This document shows, piece by piece, positions 1-8,034 of a stretch of DNA of 20,556 bases (positions within the stretch are counted from its first letter, which is position 1; each line of letters starts with the position of its first letter). The position numbers and the translations under genes were made by a program. The notes under the pieces are model-generated. The model was not told the origin of the DNA. It worked only from the letters and a program-made list of their open reading frames with translations, and ran no database searches. The DNA is from an uncultured Lachnospiraceae bacterium (GTDB taxonomy: Bacteria > Bacillota > Clostridia > Lachnospirales > Lachnospiraceae), in contig CAJUDY010000053.1 in assembly GCA_910584945.1 (NCBI GenBank), forward strand, positions 1 to 20,556. The letters are read 5' to 3'.

Positions 1-50
1 ATAGCTTGTTTCAGTGCGCCATTTATTGGCTGTCCTTTAGTTTCTTTCAC
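1..50 (-). CDS. 5' end of a further operon gene, product unknown (partial)
   Basis: A GTG start at 48-50 opens a reading frame that runs off the window edge. The 16 complete codons read VKETKGQPINGALKQA. A perfect AGGAGG (minus strand, complement of 58-63) sits 7 nt upstream of the GTG, which is what supports a real start despite the tiny visible length. It follows the E3 gene by 95 bp on the same strand and so probably belongs to the same operon. I do not recognise the product from so few residues. The ribosome binding site lies inside the right arm of a long inverted repeat (separate entry), so its translation may be controlled. Confidence 0.55.
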   Translation of the reverse strand, partial: MKETKGQPINGALKQA

Positions 51-129
51 ACTAATGCCTCCTGTAATGAAAACGCCATCAAACAGGCAAAGCCTTTCTC
101 ATTACAGGAGGCAGGAGGACGAAACAAGC
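4..129 (-). promoter_or_regulatory. Nested inverted repeat covering the RBS of the next gene
   Basis: A perfect 15-bp inverted repeat pairs 56-70 (TGCCTCCTGTAATGA) with 99-113 (TCATTACAGGAGGCA) across 28 nt. The loop contains a small AGGC-AAA-GCCT stem. A second pair, GCTTGTTTC at 4-12 with GAAACAAGC at 121-129, brackets the first. In the minus-strand transcript the 3' arm carries the AGGAGG of the next gene (GTG at 48-50), and the outer arm lies in its first codons. The fold would hide that ribosome binding site. No T-run follows either stem on the minus strand, so it does not look like an intrinsic terminator. Control of translation, RNA processing or a mobile-repeat remnant are all possible. 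Confidence 0.6.
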
Positions 130-145
130 CAACTTGTCTGATTAA

Positions 146-1510
146 TTACATAAAGATTGCTTCCCGAATAATCTCACTCACTGTCGGATGCGGGAAGACC
201 AGCTTCTGAAGTTCCTTCAGAGGCTTTTGGGATGCGATCAGCATCTCCGCGCCCAGAATGATCTCCGAAGCATAGCTTCCGATCATATGAACTCCAAGCA
301 CCTGATCGTTCTTTGTATCCACGATCAGCTTACAGATGCCCCCTCCGTTCTCCACCTCCGCCAGATATCTGCCGGAATAATTCATGGATACGCAGATACT
401 TCTGACCTTTTTCCCTTTGGAAGCTGCGCTTTCCTCGGTATCGTTGACACTTGCCACTTCCGGATCCGTATAGATCACAGAAGGAATCAGAGAATAATCC
501 ATCACATCCGGGATTCCCAGGATGTCATTAACCGCGACCTCTGCCTCCCGATACGCTGTGTGAGCTAGCATCACCTTTCCGTTGATGTCCCCCACCGCGT
601 ACACGCCTTCCACATTCGTCCGCAGATGCTCGTCTGTCACCACCGCCCCGCGGTTCATCGTAAGTCCCAGATTCTCCAGCCCCATATCTTCTGTCAGGGC
701 GCGACGTCCGATTGCACAGAGCACCGCGTCGGCCTTCGCAAGCTTTTCGACACCCTTTTCTTCATACAGGATTCCCTGGTCCGTCACTTTCGTCACCTTG
801 CAGCCCAGCTTGAACTCGACGCCCTTTTCCCGGTAAGTATCGAGAAGGATTCCGGAGATCTCTGCCTCCGTCGGTCCCGCAATCTTGTCAAGCATCTCGA
901 TGATCGTCACTTTGACGCCAACCATCGCGTAATAAGACGCCATCTCCAGACCAATCACGCCCCCTCCGATTACAGTCAGGCTTTCCGGCAGACTGCTTCT
1001 CTCAAGCGCTTCCCTGTTCGTCATCACATATCCGGAAGCCACGCCTTCCCGAAGTCCCGGAATCCCGGGAAGAACCGGAACAGAACCGCACGCCAGAATC
1101 AGTTTCTCTCCGACATACTCCTCTTCCTCCACCCGCACGACGAATCCGTCCGCATTTCTACCCTCGACAAAACCATATCCGTAGACGACCTCGACACCGC
1201 AGCCGTTCATAATGGCGCCTACGCCTCCCACCAAAGTGCTTACCACCTGATTTTTGCGTTCCAGCACTTTTTTATGGTCAATCGATACCTGCTCTGCCGT
1301 AATGCCAAAGGCCGCACCGTCCTTCGCGTGCCGATACAGTTTTGCGGAATTTAAAAGTGCTTTGGAGGGAATACACCCTTCATTCAGACAGGTCCCTCCC
1401 AGTGCACGCTTTTCAATCAAGATCACCTTTTTACCGGCCTGGGCGGCCCGCTCCGCCGCCAGATAGCCTCCCGGACCGCCGCCTAATACGATAAGATCTG
1501 CTTTTATCAT
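146..1510 (-). CDS. lpdA: Dihydrolipoyl dehydrogenase (E3)
   Basis: This 454-residue flavoprotein reoxidises dihydrolipoyl groups with NAD+ and serves as E3 of a 2-oxoacid or acetoin dehydrogenase complex. It shows the FAD-binding GGGPGG near residues 10-15, the redox-active disulfide in GGTCLNEGCIPSK (C41 and C46), a second dinucleotide fold with VIGGGVIGLE, the C-terminal FAD motif VYAVGDING, and the catalytic HPTVSE (H441, E446). Length is normal and there is no N-terminal lipoyl domain, which some Firmicute E3s carry. The ATG follows AAGGCGGG. It lies 12 bp after the isomerase gene, at the far end of the operon from the E1 genes, and should complete the E1/lipoyl/E2 set encoded upstream. 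Confidence 0.95.
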   Translation of the reverse strand: MIKADLIVLGGGPGGYLAAERAAQAGKKVILIEKRALGGTCLNEGCIPSKALLNSAKLYRHAKDGAAFGITAEQVSIDHKKVLERKNQVVSTLVGGVGAIMNGCGVEVVYGYGFVEGRNADGFVVRVEEEEYVGEKLILACGSVPVLPGIPGLREGVASGYVMTNREALERSSLPESLTVIGGGVIGLEMASYYAMVGVKVTIIEMLDKIAGPTEAEISGILLDTYREKGVEFKLGCKVTKVTDQGILYEEKGVEKLAKADAVLCAIGRRALTEDMGLENLGLTMNRGAVVTDEHLRTNVEGVYAVGDINGKVMLAHTAYREAEVAVNDILGIPDVMDYSLIPSVIYTDPEVASVNDTEESAASKGKKVRSICVSMNYSGRYLAEVENGGGICKLIVDTKNDQVLGVHMIGSYASEIILGAEMLIASQKPLKELQKLVFPHPTVSEIIREAIFM

Positions 1511-1522
1511 ATGTTTCCCGCC

Positions 1523-2863
1523 TTACTTCAAGATCACTTTCTGAATGCCCATATAATCGCATACCAGATTTACAAGTTCTGTGTAATCGCCCTCTTTGAT
1601 CACCACATGATGGTGCAGACCGGCCTTAATCATCTGATCAACCACCTGACTCGGCTTCTGACCGTCCGCTCTTAACTTCAACACCAGTTTCTCACCGCCG
1701 TCCACCCACTCTTCGTGGCTCACCGGAAGCGTACTGCCGGTAGCGACCAACATCTGATAATTGCCTGCGCTGCCCTGCATGTCGCAGAAGGTCACCTTCT
1801 CCATGGCCTTTAACGGTACGCCGATAAACGCGCCCATATCGCCGGAAGGATTGGTCACCACCCGGTCAAGACTCTCTGCCAGAGAGGCCGCCGAACTTCC
1901 TTCATGGCAGATCGTCATATAGTCCGCCTGATCGTCAAAGGAACCGATCTCGCCCAGCGCGCAGGCTCCTCCGTCGGAAGCCAGATTCAAAATATACTGA
2001 ACCACCGCATGAGCGATATCACCCTCAGTGTCCACGATCAGACCCTCATCCGCAAGCCAGGAAGCCGTCTGATTCATCAATCCGCCGTAATTCGGATAGC
2101 ACTCTGCCGCCAGCGCCTGAAGTCCGGTATTCTGAATCATCGCCTTGGTCGCCATGTATACCTTCGCCATCCAGAACATACATGCTTCACTGCACTTCAC
2201 GGTTCCGGTGCGGTCTTTTAAGGACTCCAGCGTCTTTTTAGCCTCCTCGTCGCAGATCTTCTCCGCGGCATCTGTGATCTCTTCCATTTCCAGATGAACA
2301 ATGGTGGGCCCAAGGTTCGTGGAAAACTCCCACTCTTCGAGGCTCATATCCTGCGGCCCCGCGACTCTCCAGGTCTGACGCGGACCTACCAGAGCCAGAC
2401 GCATGGATCTTATCTTCTGGATGATCTGCCCGGCCTGCGCCACCTTTTTTACCTTGTCGATCAGAGCGGCGTCGTCCGCCAGACCATACACATACTCAAA
2501 ATGAATCCCTGCGCTCTTCATTGCAGAGCCGAAGTTCTGGATACATCCGATGGAGAAGGTCTCCGGATAGGGCACCGCCCAGAATACCACCGGAACCTTC
2601 AGTTCCTGAACAAACAGATACTTTAAAGAATCCATTACCCAGGTGACGTCCATCACTGCCACCGATTCAATTCCTGCCTCTTGAAACTGATCGCATACGT
2701 TCAGGGCGTCTGTCGGATTCCATACCGAACGATTCGCCACGACTACCTCAATACCGGCCGCTGACATGGCTTTTGCCGCACTGCCGATCAGCTCGTCATA
2801 TCTCTGACCGCCGCTTTCCACCGGACTGCAAAGTCCGACCAGTCCCATTTTTGCTTTCTTCAT
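1523..2863 (-). CDS. L-fucose/L-arabinose isomerase-family protein
   Basis: The 446-residue product resembles the FucI/AraA ketol-isomerase superfamily, which interconverts aldoses and ketoses using a divalent metal bound by Glu, Asp and His. Visible matches are AAECYP (E254), a TEGDIAHA segment (E280, D282) like the CEADxxGA stretch of L-fucose isomerase, and a C-terminal HHH at 417-419 where the metal-binding His is expected. It is shorter than E. coli FucI (about 590 residues) and closer to AraA-sized relatives. The start is set by AGGAGGAAG just before the ATG at 2863; an upstream in-frame start at 2917 lacks this. Its place between a transporter and E3 suggests an early catabolic step. 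The actual sugar is not determined; a non-isomerase role within the fold is possible. Confidence 0.8.
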   Translation of the reverse strand: MKKAKMGLVGLCSPVESGGQRYDELIGSAAKAMSAAGIEVVVANRSVWNPTDALNVCDQFQEAGIESVAVMDVTWVMDSLKYLFVQELKVPVVFWAVPYPETFSIGCIQNFGSAMKSAGIHFEYVYGLADDAALIDKVKKVAQAGQIIQKIRSMRLALVGPRQTWRVAGPQDMSLEEWEFSTNLGPTIVHLEMEEITDAAEKICDEEAKKTLESLKDRTGTVKCSEACMFWMAKVYMATKAMIQNTGLQALAAECYPNYGGLMNQTASWLADEGLIVDTEGDIAHAVVQYILNLASDGGACALGEIGSFDDQADYMTICHEGSSAASLAESLDRVVTNPSGDMGAFIGVPLKAMEKVTFCDMQGSAGNYQMLVATGSTLPVSHEEWVDGGEKLVLKLRADGQKPSQVVDQMIKAGLHHHVVIKEGDYTELVNLVCDYMGIQKVILK

Positions 2864-2886
2864 ATCTTCCTCCTGATTTTCTTTGA

Positions 2887-3102
2887 CTATGTTTCTTGTT
2901 CTGTGGGACCTCCGCACCAGGATACCAGCGCGGGCTTCGTCCCGATATTTGTAATCTTATGGGGCTCGCCTTCCTCGATCAAAAGCAGATCCCCTTCCTG
3001 CAGCTCATAGCAGCATCCGGTCGCCGGGTTTTTCACGATCACATGTCCTCTGCTTAGGAAAAAGGTCTCATGAGAAACCGGATGCCCCGGGTCTCCTCCC
3101 CG
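2887..3102 (-). pseudogene. 5'-truncated cupin-domain remnant
   Basis: Seventy-one codons in the same frame as the transporter, beginning directly after its TGA, end at a TAG at 2887-2889. They carry a clear cupin motif 1 (GDPGHPVSHETFFLSRG) and motif 2 (LLIEEGEPHKITNIG), ending with ALVSWCGG. The 30-40 residues that normally precede motif 1 are absent, and no ATG, GTG or TTG lies before the motif in this frame. A GGGGAGGAG that could serve as a ribosome binding site lies just after the TGA but has no suitable start. Intact relatives are small metal-binding cupins, sometimes sugar isomerases or sensors. I read this as a gene whose 5' end was deleted against the transporter. Readthrough of the TGA (followed by C, a leaky context) is a less likely alternative. 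Confidence 0.65.
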
Positions 3103-4341
3103 TCAATTCTTCGCCATCTCTTTTGCGACCTCATCCTTCTCCCGCACAAACATTCTTACCAGAATCACGTTCGTGACGAAAGTGAGCGCCGCGCAGAATG
3201 CCAGGCCGATCCAGTAAGAGTCGGTGGCGTCCTTGACCACGCCTACGATCTGCTGGAATACAAACATTCCTACCAGGAAAGAGACTCCCTGGATGATCCC
3301 GTTCGCAGAACCGATCTTGGACGAATGCGTAGTATCCGACAAAAGAGCAAAACCCATGGGATAGACGATATAAGCGCAAAAACCGGTACAGATCATGCCG
3401 ATCACGATTGCGGAGATCATACTGCTCTGACTTCCGAGAATCATCAGCACATATCCTGCCACCATTCCTACTCCGCCGATCAGCATGGAGCCCCTTCTCT
3501 TTCCCATCCGGTCGGAAATCCCGCCGAAAAGCAGACTGGAAACGATTCCCACGGCCGTAAACATCGTAGACGCAAGTCCTGCGTTGGCGCTGGACATTCC
3601 GAGATCGGTCAGCATGCTGGGACCCCAGTAATTCGCGATTCCAAGTCCGCCAAGCACTCCGGTCACTGCGATGCAGTGGGCGATGGTATTGGTATTCAGG
3701 GCCTTGTCATACTTTCCTGATTCATCCAGCGCCGCGGACCCTTCCTCTATGTCCATCACTCCCGGATCTTTCAGAATCATAATCAGGATCAGAAGCACAA
3801 CAACCACGAAGACGATCACGCTGATATTGCCGCTCCTGATTCCCAGCAGATTCAGAAGCTGGGAAAAAATGTACAATGCGCAGAACGTACCGATTCCGTC
3901 CGCCGCCGTCATCGCCCCGGTGGCAATTCCCATCTTGTTCGTTCCCTGGAACCAGTGAACGGCCAGCGTATAAGCCGCGTTATAGATACACGCATTGCCG
4001 AAGCCGCTGACGACCCGTGAGAGAATCAGGATCGCATAAGAGGGTGCGAAGAAGAACATGGTGTGACCGACGATCATAATGGCAATGCCAAGCATCGTAA
4101 AGAACTTGCAGCCCAGCTTCTCCACATATGCCCCCACGGCAAACAGTCCAAGACCGCACGCAAAGGAATACGTGGTGTTGATAATTCCCAGCTGAGAATA
4201 AGTAATGTTGTAAGTTTCCATAATATAGTCCGAAAGTGTGCCATGACAATACTGGAAAAACGGTGCGATGGAACCTGCAATCACACACAGCACCAGCATA
4301 AACCACTGCTTGTTACTCGGGTTGACTAATTTTTCATTCAT
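3103..4341 (-). CDS. MFS transporter
   Basis: This 412-residue integral membrane protein has about twelve hydrophobic segments in two groups of six, separated by a hydrophilic central loop (VMDIEEGSAALDESGKYDKA). It carries the MFS loop signature between TM8 and TM9, GGISDRMGKRRGS, and VGAYVEKLGCK in the equivalent N-terminal place. Its general look is that of the oxalate/formate and monocarboxylate-type MFS antiporters, but substrate cannot be read directly. Start MNEKLV at 4341 is preferred over an upstream in-frame start because the extra 20 residues lack a ribosome binding site; AAGG lies about 12 nt upstream. Placed among the isomerase, kinase and barrel genes, it probably imports the operon's substrate. 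Confidence 0.88.
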   Translation of the reverse strand: MNEKLVNPSNKQWFMLVLCVIAGSIAPFFQYCHGTLSDYIMETYNITYSQLGIINTTYSFACGLGLFAVGAYVEKLGCKFFTMLGIAIMIVGHTMFFFAPSYAILILSRVVSGFGNACIYNAAYTLAVHWFQGTNKMGIATGAMTAADGIGTFCALYIFSQLLNLLGIRSGNISVIVFVVVVLLILIMILKDPGVMDIEEGSAALDESGKYDKALNTNTIAHCIAVTGVLGGLGIANYWGPSMLTDLGMSSANAGLASTMFTAVGIVSSLLFGGISDRMGKRRGSMLIGGVGMVAGYVLMILGSQSSMISAIVIGMICTGFCAYIVYPMGFALLSDTTHSSKIGSANGIIQGVSFLVGMFVFQQIVGVVKDATDSYWIGLAFCAALTFVTNVILVRMFVREKDEVAKEMAKN

Positions 4342-4413
4342 AATTTTATGATACCTTCCATATTCTTTTGTCCAAATCCAACAGGTTACACATGGCCGCA
4401 CTCCGCATATCCA

Positions 4414-5079
4414 TTACAGAAGGGAAACCACCTTTTCCAGGTTCTCCCGAAATGTGCCGTCTGCAACAAATTTTTTATCAAAAAGGGCGCTGCCCATGGT
4501 AAAGGTCCAGGGGTTCATCCAGCGTACCGTCTCAATGCGCGCCGGAGAATCAATGCTTCCCGCCATGATGACCGGCAATCCGGACTTTTTGATGAATTCT
4601 TTGGAGAACACTTCCGGATCGCCCTCCGCATAGCGATAGCCCAACAGGTCGATGCCAAAAACACCCTTTTGGCGATATTCTTCCTCCTGCTTCAGACAAG
4701 ACTCCACGGTTCCCTCCAGGACGCTGGGGCTTCCGTATACCTTGCCCACGAAGGGACAGTACTTCAGATCCTGCTGTTTGATGTAGTCAAGAACGCTGTC
4801 ATAGAAGATCGTGCCCGCAAGATAGTCAAAGCCGCATTCCACCGCCAGCTTCGCTCCCCGCATACACTCTTCCTCCGAGTAGGTGACAACCTCCAGGAAA
4901 GTGGTCTTCCCTGCCTGCTTCATCAGCTGGCACAACTCCTTCATCTCTTCCGGCGGAAGCCCGACGTCCTTGAATCCCCAGTTGACCACCGGAAGATCCT
5001 TGCAGCTTAAAAACACTTCTTTCGCATTTTTCACCGTCACATCATGATGCGTCAGCATGACAATCAATTTTTCTTTCAT
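4414..5079 (-). CDS. TIM-barrel phosphate-binding enzyme (aldolase/epimerase-like)
   Basis: The 221-residue product has alternating strands and helices of a (beta/alpha)8 barrel. The C-terminal half carries the usual phosphate-gripping turns: LPVIMAGSIDS (about 169-178) and FTMGSALF (193-200), as in HisA/HisF, ribulose-phosphate epimerase and KDPG/KHG aldolase-type proteins. The N-terminus VMLTHHDVTVKNA has two histidines and an Asp that could bind metal or substrate. Several lysines (K61-region KTTFLE, K113 in VGKVYG) could act as Schiff-base residues in a class I aldolase. I cannot name the family precisely. Lying 24 bp after the sugar kinase, it most likely acts on the phosphorylated product, by cleavage or epimerisation. 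The start ATG has only an AGAGGA about 13 nt upstream. Confidence 0.6.
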   Translation of the reverse strand: MKEKLIVMLTHHDVTVKNAKEVFLSCKDLPVVNWGFKDVGLPPEEMKELCQLMKQAGKTTFLEVVTYSEEECMRGAKLAVECGFDYLAGTIFYDSVLDYIKQQDLKYCPFVGKVYGSPSVLEGTVESCLKQEEEYRQKGVFGIDLLGYRYAEGDPEVFSKEFIKKSGLPVIMAGSIDSPARIETVRWMNPWTFTMGSALFDKKFVADGTFRENLEKVVSLL

Positions 5080-5103
5080 CGTAATTCCATATCCTCTCTT
5101 TCT

Positions 5104-6308
5104 TTATATGGTCCGGTCAAAGCATCCGGACAGATCCTCAAACAGCTTTCGGTACATTGCATAATCGTCCTCATAGACCCCTTCGTTCTCCGGATTCGGT
5201 TCAAAGGAAGTCTTGACAGAGATCATATGATCCACCGCACCGTCTATACTGTCGAAGATACCCACTGCCTTTCCGGCCAGAATCGCCGCCCCCAGACACG
5301 CCGCCTCCCTGGACCTGGTCGTCAACAGACGCTTCCCTGTGATATCGGATTTGATCTGGCTCCAGACTGCGCTTTTTGATCCTCCCCCCAGGGAACGCAC
5401 TTCCTTCACCTCTATTCCCATATCAGACAAGGCGTCCATATTGCGCTTCAGTATATAGCCGACCGATTCCAGAATGGCTCTGGCAAAATGCGCCCGCGTA
5501 TGCTTCATCGTAAAACCAAACCAGACCCCCTTCGCCCTGGCGTTCACATCCGGTGCCAGCGAACCGGACAGATGCGGAAGCATCAGAAGCCCTTCTGCAC
5601 CCGCGGGCGCTTCTGCCGCCTCTTTTCCGATCAGATCGTAGGCATCCATTCCGGACAGGGCAGCCACCGAAAGCTCCTCCTGGCAGAACCGGTCCCGATA
5701 CCACCGAAGCGCCATTCCGCCTGTGGTAAACGTATGCATCATGTACATATCAGGGATAGCAAAGTAGTGCAGCGGCATCTTCCGATTGGGATCAAACGTC
5801 GGCTTTTCCACCGGTACGCAGATCGCAAGCGCCGATCCGATATTCTCCGAAAACATACCCGCGTGTACATTCCCCACGCCGATCGCTCCCGCCGCCTGAT
5901 CGAGCGCGCCGGTGCAGACGGTAACGTCTGCGCCCAGTCCCAGCTCTTTACAGATATCCGGCAGCATCGTTCCATCTCCTTCGCTTCCTCGATCGCCCGA
6001 TTGTCCATCCAGACAATCGCGTTTCTGAGGGGACGCCCCTGACGGTCGATACAGATCATCGTCTCCCCCTGGGCAGAGATCGCCAGCGCGATCTGATCCT
6101 GACTGGTAATCGGATGCTGTCTCTTCAGGTCTGCCAGCCCGTCACGAAACGCATTCCAGTAGACTTCCACCTCTTCCTCCACAAAGTTCACTTTCGGAGT
6201 CAGCAGGCTGTACTCCTGGGTGGACACTGCCAATAGGGCGCCCTCCTGATCAAACAGTGCGATTTTCAAAGCGGTTGTACCCAGATCCAGGCCGATCAGT
6301 AATTTCAT
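5104..6308 (-). pseudogene. FGGY-family carbohydrate kinase, broken by internal deletion/frameshift
   Basis: The 5' part (start 6308 after GGGAGGTGA) encodes LLIGLDLGTTALKIALFD, the phosphate-binding loop of FGGY kinases, through IVWMDNRAIEEAKEMER. At about 5967-5970 the reading shifts to another frame that continues ...LPDICKELGLGADV, TGALDQAAGAIGVGN (catalytic Asp region) and the FGGY C-domain with SLGGGSKSAVWSQI to a stop at 5104. Family members run from the WMDNRA helix through about 95-100 further residues before the G(T)xLPDI segment; those are missing here. So there is both a deletion of roughly 300 bp and a frame change. The two pieces total about 400 residues against a usual 490-510. 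As written the gene cannot make a working kinase. It may be true decay, strain variation or an assembly error. Confidence 0.85.
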
Positions 6309-6333
6309 AATTTTTAAATTCACCTCCCAAAAT

Positions 6334-7326
6334 TCAATCTTTCGATTCAAAAAAACAACCGGCCAGTTCTTCCGCCGTGACGGAGCCGAAATACATCGAA
6401 AGCGGAATCTCAGACAATATTTCTTTGATTGATTTCTGATCATAGAGACAGCCGATCAGCTTCTCTTCCACCGCGCACACAGACTTCAGCGACAGGAAAT
6501 CTCCGTTGATCACGCAGCGCGCAATTCTGCCTTCTGTAATCTGAAGATGAACTTCCACAGATCCGTCCGGAAAACGCCTTTTGTTCTTGTACGCAAACTT
6601 CGGCGCACGACTGAAGTTCCAGGCCTTCGTCCGATACTTTTCCTCCGCCAGTTTTTCGATCTGTACAAACTCTTCCGGCGTAAGCTCCACTTCTTCAAAC
6701 GTTTCATGCCTGCCAAAAGATTCTTTCAGCAGCTGTTTCACTTCCTCTATATCCAGCGGCTCCTCTACATAATCCTGAATATTCGTGATCCTGCTTCGCA
6801 CCGACTTTACGCTTTTGGATATAAACTTTTCCGCTGAAACATTCAATACGCTGCTTAAGAACTCCAGATTGGAATGAATCAAAAGCGTTCCATGCTGCAA
6901 AATCCGGTTTCCCTCCAGCGCCTGCGCGTTTCCAGAGACCTTCTTTCCATCCAGGAGAAGATCATTGCGGCCCTTTACTTCCATATGTAAACCATACTTT
7001 CGAAAAGCTTCTATGACCGGCTGCAAAAACCTGCCAAACGCAATGTCTTCTCCCTCTTTCCAGTCTGTAATGTAGGAATAGTTTAAGTTGCCAAGGTCAT
7101 GGTAGACTGTCCCGCCTCCTGTGATCCGACGGACGATCTTCACCTTGAGCTCCTCTGCTCTCGCCAAATTGATCTCTTCATACGGATTCTGATGCAGTCC
7201 CATGACGATCGTATTATCATTCTGCCACAAGAGCAGATAATCTCCGTCCTGGCAATGCTTCAAAACATACTCCTCAAAGGCCAGATTGTAATATGGATCG
7301 GTTTTTTTCGTCTCTAAGTATTTCAT
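6334..7326 (-). CDS. lplA: Lipoate-protein ligase A
   Basis: This 330-residue enzyme activates free lipoate with ATP and transfers it to the lysine of lipoyl domains. Diagnostic features are RRITGGGTVYHD (66-77), GNLNYS, and GKKVSGNA with the lipoyl-AMP-binding lysine near K129, followed by the C-terminal accessory domain seen in full-length bacterial LplA. It sits 19 bp after the E2 catalytic-domain gene and two genes after the lipoyl carrier, so its likely partner is the carrier encoded at 9819-10085. Carrying a private ligase lets the operon lipoylate its own complex from scavenged lipoate. The ribosome binding site (AAGAAGACGAG) is weak. Confidence 0.95.
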   Translation of the reverse strand: MKYLETKKTDPYYNLAFEEYVLKHCQDGDYLLLWQNDNTIVMGLHQNPYEEINLARAEELKVKIVRRITGGGTVYHDLGNLNYSYITDWKEGEDIAFGRFLQPVIEAFRKYGLHMEVKGRNDLLLDGKKVSGNAQALEGNRILQHGTLLIHSNLEFLSSVLNVSAEKFISKSVKSVRSRITNIQDYVEEPLDIEEVKQLLKESFGRHETFEEVELTPEEFVQIEKLAEEKYRTKAWNFSRAPKFAYKNKRRFPDGSVEVHLQITEGRIARCVINGDFLSLKSVCAVEEKLIGCLYDQKSIKEILSEIPLSMYFGSVTAEELAGCFFESKD

Positions 7327-7345
7327 TTTCTCGTCTTCTTTTAAT

Positions 7346-8023
7346 CTAGAACTCCATGGTTTCCATCAATTCCTTCACCCGACGGAAGAACTTTGCCGCA
7401 TAGGCGCCGTCAATTACCCGATGGTCCGCGACCAGATTCAGATTCATAAGCGGCCGAATCTTTATCTCTCCTTCCTCAACCACCGGCGTATCTTTCATCT
7501 TCGTAACGCCCAGGATCGCCACTTCCGGCTGATTGATCACAGGCGAAAAGCTCTCAATCCCCATCATTCCCAAATTGGTAATGGTAAAAGTTCCGCCCGT
7601 AATATCATCCATGGTAATCTGACTGTTCCTGGTTCTGAAAACCGCGTCGTTGGTCTCGGCTGCCACGGTATAGATATCCTTGCCCGCCACATCTTTGATA
7701 TTGGGCACGATAAGTCCCTCGTCCAACGCCACTGCCAGTCCGATGTTCACCTGATCATGAATCGTAATCTCATCATCCTCGTAGCTGGAATTGAACAGTT
7801 CATACTCGGAGATCGCCTGTGCACAGACTTTCATCAGCAGGTGATTCAGCGTGACCTTCTTGCTCTTGTCTTCCATGCATTCATTCAGCCTGCCAAGAAG
7901 CGCGAGGGCATGGGTCATATCCACACTCAACGTATAGGCGACTCTAGGAGATGTCAGCCAGCTTCTGCTCATATTATCCGCAATGATTTTACGCATCCCT
8001 GACGCTTTTATCTTTTTTTCCAT
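7346..8023 (-). CDS. E2 acyltransferase catalytic domain, lacking lipoyl and subunit-binding domains
   Basis: The 225-residue product corresponds only to the catalytic 2-oxoacid dehydrogenase acyltransferase domain: it opens with KKIKASGMRKIIADNMSRSW, the usual first helix of that domain, and ends with the active-site DHRVIDG (H201). Family E2 proteins are 400-550 residues and have N-terminal lipoyl and peripheral-subunit-binding domains; both are missing here. The lipoyl part is encoded separately at 9819-10085. No upstream in-frame extension could hold the missing parts, because the mutase gene ends 11 bp before the start. AGAGGTG lies just before the ATG. It would move the acyl group from the lipoyl carrier to CoA and form the core of the complex. 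How E1 and E3 dock without a binding domain is unclear. Confidence 0.9.
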   Translation of the reverse strand: MEKKIKASGMRKIIADNMSRSWLTSPRVAYTLSVDMTHALALLGRLNECMEDKSKKVTLNHLLMKVCAQAISEYELFNSSYEDDEITIHDQVNIGLAVALDEGLIVPNIKDVAGKDIYTVAAETNDAVFRTRNSQITMDDITGGTFTITNLGMMGIESFSPVINQPEVAILGVTKMKDTPVVEEGEIKIRPLMNLNLVADHRVIDGAYAAKFFRRVKELMETMEF

Positions 8024-8034
8024 TCTGCACCTCT

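Noticed and set aside
56..113. Reading the inverted repeat as the operon's intrinsic terminator
   Set aside because: No T-run follows the stem on the minus strand, and a strong ribosome binding site with a start codon lies immediately beyond it.
6..209. Plus-strand open frame of 67 codons at the window start
   Set aside because: It overlaps the inverted repeat and the 3' end of the E3 gene, has no ribosome binding site and no family resemblance.
626..1354. Plus-strand open frame of 242 codons opposite the E3 gene
   Set aside because: It is a shadow of a strongly supported E3 reading frame; no recognisable domain.
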